A stretch of 25,991 bases of DNA from Acidobacteriota bacterium (GTDB lineage Bacteria; Acidobacteriota; Vicinamibacteria; Vicinamibacterales; 2-12-FULL-66-21): the NCBI GenBank assembly GCA_013697225.1, contig JACCXG010000167.1, positions 1-25,991 on the forward strand, given 5' to 3'. Below, one piece after another: positions 22,546-25,991 of this stretch (position 1 is its first letter; each line of letters opens with the position of its first letter). The position numbers and the translations under genes are program-made. The notes beneath the pieces were generated by a model. That model was not told where the DNA came from and made no database searches. It saw nothing but the letters and a program-made list of their open reading frames with translations.

Positions 22546-24348
22546 ATGGATCAGCGCCTCATTCGAAACTTCTCTGTCATTGCCCATATCGACCACGGCA
22601 AGTCGACACTGGCAGACCGCTTCCTCGAGCTCACGGGTGCGTTGCAGCCACGGGAGATGGAGGCACAGGTCCTCGACAGCATGGATCTCGAGCGCGAGCG
22701 GGGGATCACAATCAAGGCGCACGCGGTCCGGCTGACCTACAGTGCGGACGATGGTCAGGAATACGTGTTGAACCTGATCGATACCCCCGGCCACGTTGAT
22801 TTCTCGTACGAGGTGACGCGCTCGCTCGCGGCGTGCGAGGGGGCCCTCCTCCTGGTGGACGCCTCGCAGGGGGTCGAGGCGCAGACGCTGGCCAACGCCT
22901 ATCTTGCCGTGGATAACGGGCTCGAGATTATCCCGGTCATCAACAAGATCGACCTTCCGGGGGCGCAGCCCGATGAGGCCAGGCGGCAGATCGAGGAGAT
23001 TGTCGGCCTCGATGCCGACGGCGCCATCCTGGCGAGCGCCAAGGAAGGCACGGGCGTTCACGAGATCCTCGAAGCCATCGTCCATCGGCTGCCTCCGCCG
23101 ACGGGGGATCCCGAGGCGCCGCTCAAGGCGCTGATCTTCGATTCCTGGTACGACCCGTATCGGGGCGTCATCATCCTCACGCGCATCCTCGACGGCGTGC
23201 TCCGGCCCAGCATGAAGATCCGGCTCATGGCCAAGGGACAGGAATACGAGGTGGATCAGGTCGGAACCTTCTCGCCCAAGCCCACAGCTGCCGAGTCGCT
23301 GGGGGTCGGGGAGGTGGGCTTCATCTTTGCCGGGATCAAGACCGTCAGCGACGCGCAGATTGGCGACACGATCACCGAGGTATCCAGACCGACTTCTCAG
23401 GCCTTTCCGGGGTTCAAGGAGAGCAAGCCGATGGTCTTCGCCGGGCTCTATCCGGTGGAAGGCAGCGAGTACGCCGAGCTTCGCGACGCCCTCGAGAAGC
23501 TGCGGCTGAACGACGCGTCGTTCTTCTTCGAGCCGGAAACATCGGCGGCGCTGGGCTTCGGATTCCGGTGCGGGTTCCTCGGACTGCTGCACATGGAGAT
23601 CGTGCAGGAGCGGCTCGAGCGCGAGTTCGACATGGATCTCGTGACGACGGCCCCCGGCGTGTTGTACCGGGTGACGACGACCGATGGAACCGTGCAGGAG
23701 ATCGACAGCCCGTCGAAGCTGCCCGAGACGGGGCGCATCGCGTCAATCGAGGAGCCGATCATCACGGCGATGATGCTGACGCCGTCGGAGCACGTCGGGG
23801 CCATCCTGCAGCTCTGTCAGGAGAAACGGGGCGTGCAGAAGTCGATCGAGTATCTGGCCGCGGACCGCGTCCTCGTCACCTACGAGATGCCGTTCAACGA
23901 GGTGGTGCTCGACTTCTACGATCGCCTGAAGACGCTGTCCCGGGGTTATGCCTCGCTCGACTACCACGTCACCGGCTACCAGGCGTCGCCGCTCGTGAAG
24001 CTCGACATCCTCGTCAACGACGAGCCGGTCGACGCCCTCTCCGTCATCGTCCATCGCGATACGGCGTACCAGCGAGGCCGGGCGCTGGCCTCCAAGATGC
24101 GGGAACTGATTCCGCGGCAGATGTTCGAAGTGGCCATTCAGGCGGCGATCGGCAGCCGGATCGTGGCGCGCGAGTCGGTCAAGGCGCTGCGGAAGAACGT
24201 GCTCGCAAAGTGCTACGGCGGCGACATCTCGCGCAAACGCAAGCTGCTCGAGAAGCAGAAGGAAGGGAAGAAGCGGATGAAGCGCGTCGGCCGCGTGGAG
24301 ATCCCGCAGGAGGCCTTCCTCGCCGTGCTGAAGGTCGGCCAGGAGTAG
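22546..24348 (+). CDS. lepA: Elongation factor 4 (LepA)
   Basis: LepA/EF4 is a translational GTPase that acts on the ribosome in back-translocation, initiation or ribosome assembly. The 600-aa protein is exactly the usual length. ATG 22546 gives the expected MDQRLIRNFSVIAHIDHGKSTLADRFLE, with the P-loop AHIDHGKST; further GTPase motifs are RGITIKAHAV (switch I), DTPGHVDFSYE, and NKIDLPGAQPDEA. The C-terminal LepA-specific domain ends RKLLEKQKEGKKRMKRVGRVEIPQEAFLAVL. Upstream in-frame starts lie in the promoter region and are rejected. lepB follows after 10 bp, the classic lepA-lepB pairing, so the two are probably one transcript. Confidence 0.98.
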   Translation: MDQRLIRNFSVIAHIDHGKSTLADRFLELTGALQPREMEAQVLDSMDLERERGITIKAHAVRLTYSADDGQEYVLNLIDTPGHVDFSYEVTRSLAACEGALLLVDASQGVEAQTLANAYLAVDNGLEIIPVINKIDLPGAQPDEARRQIEEIVGLDADGAILASAKEGTGVHEILEAIVHRLPPPTGDPEAPLKALIFDSWYDPYRGVIILTRILDGVLRPSMKIRLMAKGQEYEVDQVGTFSPKPTAAESLGVGEVGFIFAGIKTVSDAQIGDTITEVSRPTSQAFPGFKESKPMVFAGLYPVEGSEYAELRDALEKLRLNDASFFFEPETSAALGFGFRCGFLGLLHMEIVQERLEREFDMDLVTTAPGVLYRVTTTDGTVQEIDSPSKLPETGRIASIEEPIITAMMLTPSEHVGAILQLCQEKRGVQKSIEYLAADRVLVTYEMPFNEVVLDFYDRLKTLSRGYASLDYHVTGYQASPLVKLDILVNDEPVDALSVIVHRDTAYQRGRALASKMRELIPRQMFEVAIQAAIGSRIVARESVKALRKNVLAKCYGGDISRKRKLLEKQKEGKKRMKRVGRVEIPQEAFLAVLKVGQE

Positions 24349-24358
24349 CAGGACCCCC

Positions 24359-25012
24359 ATGGCCGAGCCTCAGAAGAAGTCGGTCGTCCGCGAGTACTTC
24401 GAGTCCATCGTGATCGCGGTGATCCTGGCGCTCTTCGTCCGCACCTGGGCGGTGCAGGCCTTCAAGATCCCGACCGGATCGATGGAGAACAACCTGCTCA
24501 TCGGCGACCACCTGCTCGTGAACAAGTTCGTCTTCGCCCCCTCCCTTGGCGCGGGTGAGAGAGCCGTGCTGCCGATGCGCGAAATCCGCCGCGGCGACAT
24601 CGTCGTGTTCAAGTATCCCGACGAGCCGGACCGCGACTTCATCAAGCGGGTGATCGGGCTGCCGGGTGAGTCGCTGGAGCTCCGCAACAAGCGTGTGTAC
24701 GTGAACGGCTCACCGCTCGAGGAGAGCTACGTGCACTTCCTTGACCCGGATGGGCACGCGCAGGAAGTGACTTCCTTCGACGTGCGCGAGCGGTACGGCC
24801 CTGTGAGGGTGCCCGAGGGGCAGTATTTCGTGATGGGTGACAACCGCGACAACTCCCAGGACAGCCGGTACTGGGGTTTTCTCCCGCGGAGCTACATCAA
24901 GGGAAAAGCCCTGATGATCTACTGGTCGTACGATTCACAGGGTGGCGGGTCGGGTCTCATGAGGTTCTTCACCCGCACGCGCTGGGAACGCCTCCTGCAC
25001 CAGATCCACTGA
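24359..25012 (+). CDS. lepB: Signal peptidase I (LepB)
   Basis: Signal peptidase I removes signal peptides from exported preproteins at the outer face of the inner membrane. The 217-aa protein has one N-terminal membrane helix (about residues 14-31), the catalytic Ser41 in IPTGSMENNLLIGD, the general base Lys96 in DFIKRVIGLPGE, and the conserved GDNRDNSQDSRYWGFLP box. The single transmembrane segment and compact size resemble Gram-positive and Acidobacteria-type SipS enzymes rather than the two-helix E. coli LepB. It lies 10 bp after lepA, and its end converges with divIVA across a hairpin. Confidence 0.97.
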   Translation: MAEPQKKSVVREYFESIVIAVILALFVRTWAVQAFKIPTGSMENNLLIGDHLLVNKFVFAPSLGAGERAVLPMREIRRGDIVVFKYPDEPDRDFIKRVIGLPGESLELRNKRVYVNGSPLEESYVHFLDPDGHAQEVTSFDVRERYGPVRVPEGQYFVMGDNRDNSQDSRYWGFLPRSYIKGKALMIYWSYDSQGGGSGLMRFFTRTRWERLLHQIH

Positions 25013-25021
25013 CTGCTGCGC

Positions 25022-25048
25022 GCGACGCTGGAGTACGAGGAGCGTCGC
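25022..25048. terminator. Hairpin between convergent lepB and divIVA
   Basis: GCGACGCT (25022-25029) pairs perfectly with AGCGTCGC (25041-25048) around an 11-nt loop, centred in the 40-bp gap between two opposing stop codons. It probably serves as a bidirectional terminator, although no T-tract accompanies it. Confidence 0.5.
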
Positions 25049-25052
25049 CCGG

Positions 25053-25721
25053 TTACCCGCGCTCATCGGCCACGCGGGGCTGGTCCACCCCGCTCTGACG
25101 AGGCTGCGGCTGCGGGGAGCCCTCAGCCTGCCGCGGCCGATGCAGCAGTACCTTGTCGTCAGGCCGATTCTGCTCCCGGATGAACTCGAGGGCGTGCGTC
25201 AGTGCCTGGATCGACGCCTCGAGCGACCCTTCCACGGTCCGCCGGCGGAGCCTCATCTCATCGATGTCGTGCTCCACTTCCTCGAGGCGCGCCTGGGTCT
25301 TGTGCAGGAGGAGGTCGGCGCGCCCCTGCGCCTCCTTGACGATCAGCCGGGCCTCGTGCTGAGCCGCCTCCCGCATGTCATCGGCGAGCTTCTGGGCGGT
25401 GAGCAGCGTGTTGCGCAGGTTGACCTCGCGGTCCCGGTGCTCCTGCAGCAGCACTTCCACACGGATGAGATCCTGACGCCGCCGGTCCACCTCGCGGAGC
25501 GCGTGTTCGTAGTCGTCTGACGCCTCCGTCAACAGGGCGACCACCTCCGTCTTGTCGTAGCCCCGAAACACGGTGCGGAACCGGTGCTGCCGCAGGTCGA
25601 GCGGGGAGACCCGCATGATCCGTTCGGGCGGCGGCGATCCGGTGTGACTCGCTGAACTGCTGCCCGTGGGTCCCTGAGAATCAGTCATGGGGTGTCCCGG
25701 TCCTTTCGACGTGTGGGCCAT
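25053..25721 (-). CDS. divIVA: DivIVA-domain coiled-coil protein
   Basis: DivIVA-family proteins sense negative membrane curvature and recruit partners to poles or septa. The 222-aa frame has the conserved N-terminal membrane-binding module MRVSPLDLRQHRFRTVFRGYDKTEVVALL, followed by a long coiled-coil (about residues 65-190, with RRRQDLIRVEVLLQEHRDREVNLRNTLLTAQKLADDMREAA) and a Gln/Pro-rich tail. The start is uncertain. ATG 25721 lies 9 nt after the YggS stop, but ATG 25688 or 25616 are possible; 25616 begins exactly at the family's conserved start. None has a convincing ribosome-binding site. The Ser/Pro-rich 35-residue leader of the longest form is unusual. The yggS-then-divIVA order recalls the Gram-positive ylm/divIVA region. 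Confidence 0.88.
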   Translation of the reverse strand: MAHTSKGPGHPMTDSQGPTGSSSASHTGSPPPERIMRVSPLDLRQHRFRTVFRGYDKTEVVALLTEASDDYEHALREVDRRRQDLIRVEVLLQEHRDREVNLRNTLLTAQKLADDMREAAQHEARLIVKEAQGRADLLLHKTQARLEEVEHDIDEMRLRRRTVEGSLEASIQALTHALEFIREQNRPDDKVLLHRPRQAEGSPQPQPRQSGVDQPRVADERG

Positions 25722-25730
25722 CCGCGCGGG

Positions 25731-25991
25731 TCACGGCCTGGCGCGTGTCCCGAAGATGGCGGTGCCGACCCGCACCATTGTGGCACCTTCCTCGACCGCC
25801 GCCTCGAAGTCGTGGCTCATGCCCATGGAGAGGTGTTCCAGCGACGCGGCGGGCATTCCCTGTGACACGAAGCGGTCGCGCAGGGTCCGCAGACGCGCGA
25901 ACCACGGGCGCGTCTCTTCCTGGTTTTCGTTCCAGGGGGGCAGCAGCATCAGCCCTCTCAACCGGACGGCCGTGGCCTCGAGGGCGCTCCG
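25731..25991 (-). CDS. yggS: YggS/PLPBP pyridoxal-phosphate homeostasis protein, C-terminal part
   Basis: PLPBP proteins bind PLP on a TIM-barrel resembling alanine racemase and maintain B6 and amino-acid homeostasis without known enzymatic activity. The gene enters from the right edge on the minus strand, so only about 86 C-terminal residues are visible and the start is outside. The family signature is clear: LRGLMLLPP, then LEHLSMGMSHDFEAAVEEGATMVRVGTAIFGTR, which carries the phosphate-binding SMGMSxD(F/Y) and VRxGxxIFG motifs. It precedes divIVA by 9 nt at most. Confidence 0.95.
   Translation of the reverse strand, partial: RSALEATAVRLRGLMLLPPWNENQEETRPWFARLRTLRDRFVSQGMPAASLEHLSMGMSHDFEAAVEEGATMVRVGTAIFGTRARP

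Overview
The window is GC-rich, densely packed bacterial chromosome made almost entirely of housekeeping genes. Gene content (a dcw division/cell-wall cluster, diderm-style DnaG and RpoD, MutS2, a DivIVA-family protein, LepA followed by LepB) and protein style suggest a diderm, probably an Acidobacteriota member of the Vicinamibacteria type. This is an inference from gene order and remembered family sequences, not a computed placement. No phage, transposase, CRISPR or other mobile-gene signature is visible.

Layout. (1) 1-7972, plus strand: the dcw cluster, murD (3' part)-ftsW-murG-murC-ftsQ-ftsA-ftsZ. ftsW to ftsQ are joined by 4-nt stop/start overlaps, so they are probably translationally coupled. 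These genes complete lipid II (MurD, MurC, MurG) and build the divisome (FtsW, FtsQ, FtsA, FtsZ). The murD/ftsW junction carries a long inverted repeat that supplies the murD stop codon. (2) 8247-10001: a radical SAM protein of unknown role. (3) 10027-10924, minus strand: a 100-aa SpoVG-like small protein and acpS; acpS is divergent from pgeF (plus), with overlapping start codons. (4) 11743-18794, minus strand: mutS2-dnaG-rpoD-tRNA(CAU)-C4 zinc-ribbon coiled-coil gene. This is a macromolecular-synthesis-type operon with a recognisable sigma70 promoter in front of mutS2. dnaG seems to start at a CTG codon. (5) 18921-21272: larB (minus), divergent from a processive family-2 glycosyltransferase (plus). 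(6) 21301-25012, plus: citrate synthase, lepA, lepB. (7) 25053-25991, minus: a DivIVA-domain coiled-coil protein preceded by the 3' part of a YggS/PLPBP gene.

No intergenic stretch exceeds 300 bp. The few of 180-280 bp hold most of the unexplained structure: the 135-bp inverted-repeat element, three perfect 16-bp palindromes, and two copies of a polypyrimidine (G-quadruplex-capable) repeat just downstream of minus-strand stop codons. I do not see a convincing novel multi-gene system. The best leads are the CTG start of dnaG, the hairpin element at the end of murD, the twin G-rich 3' repeats, and the two poorly understood proteins (radical SAM, SpoVG-like) beside the division genes.
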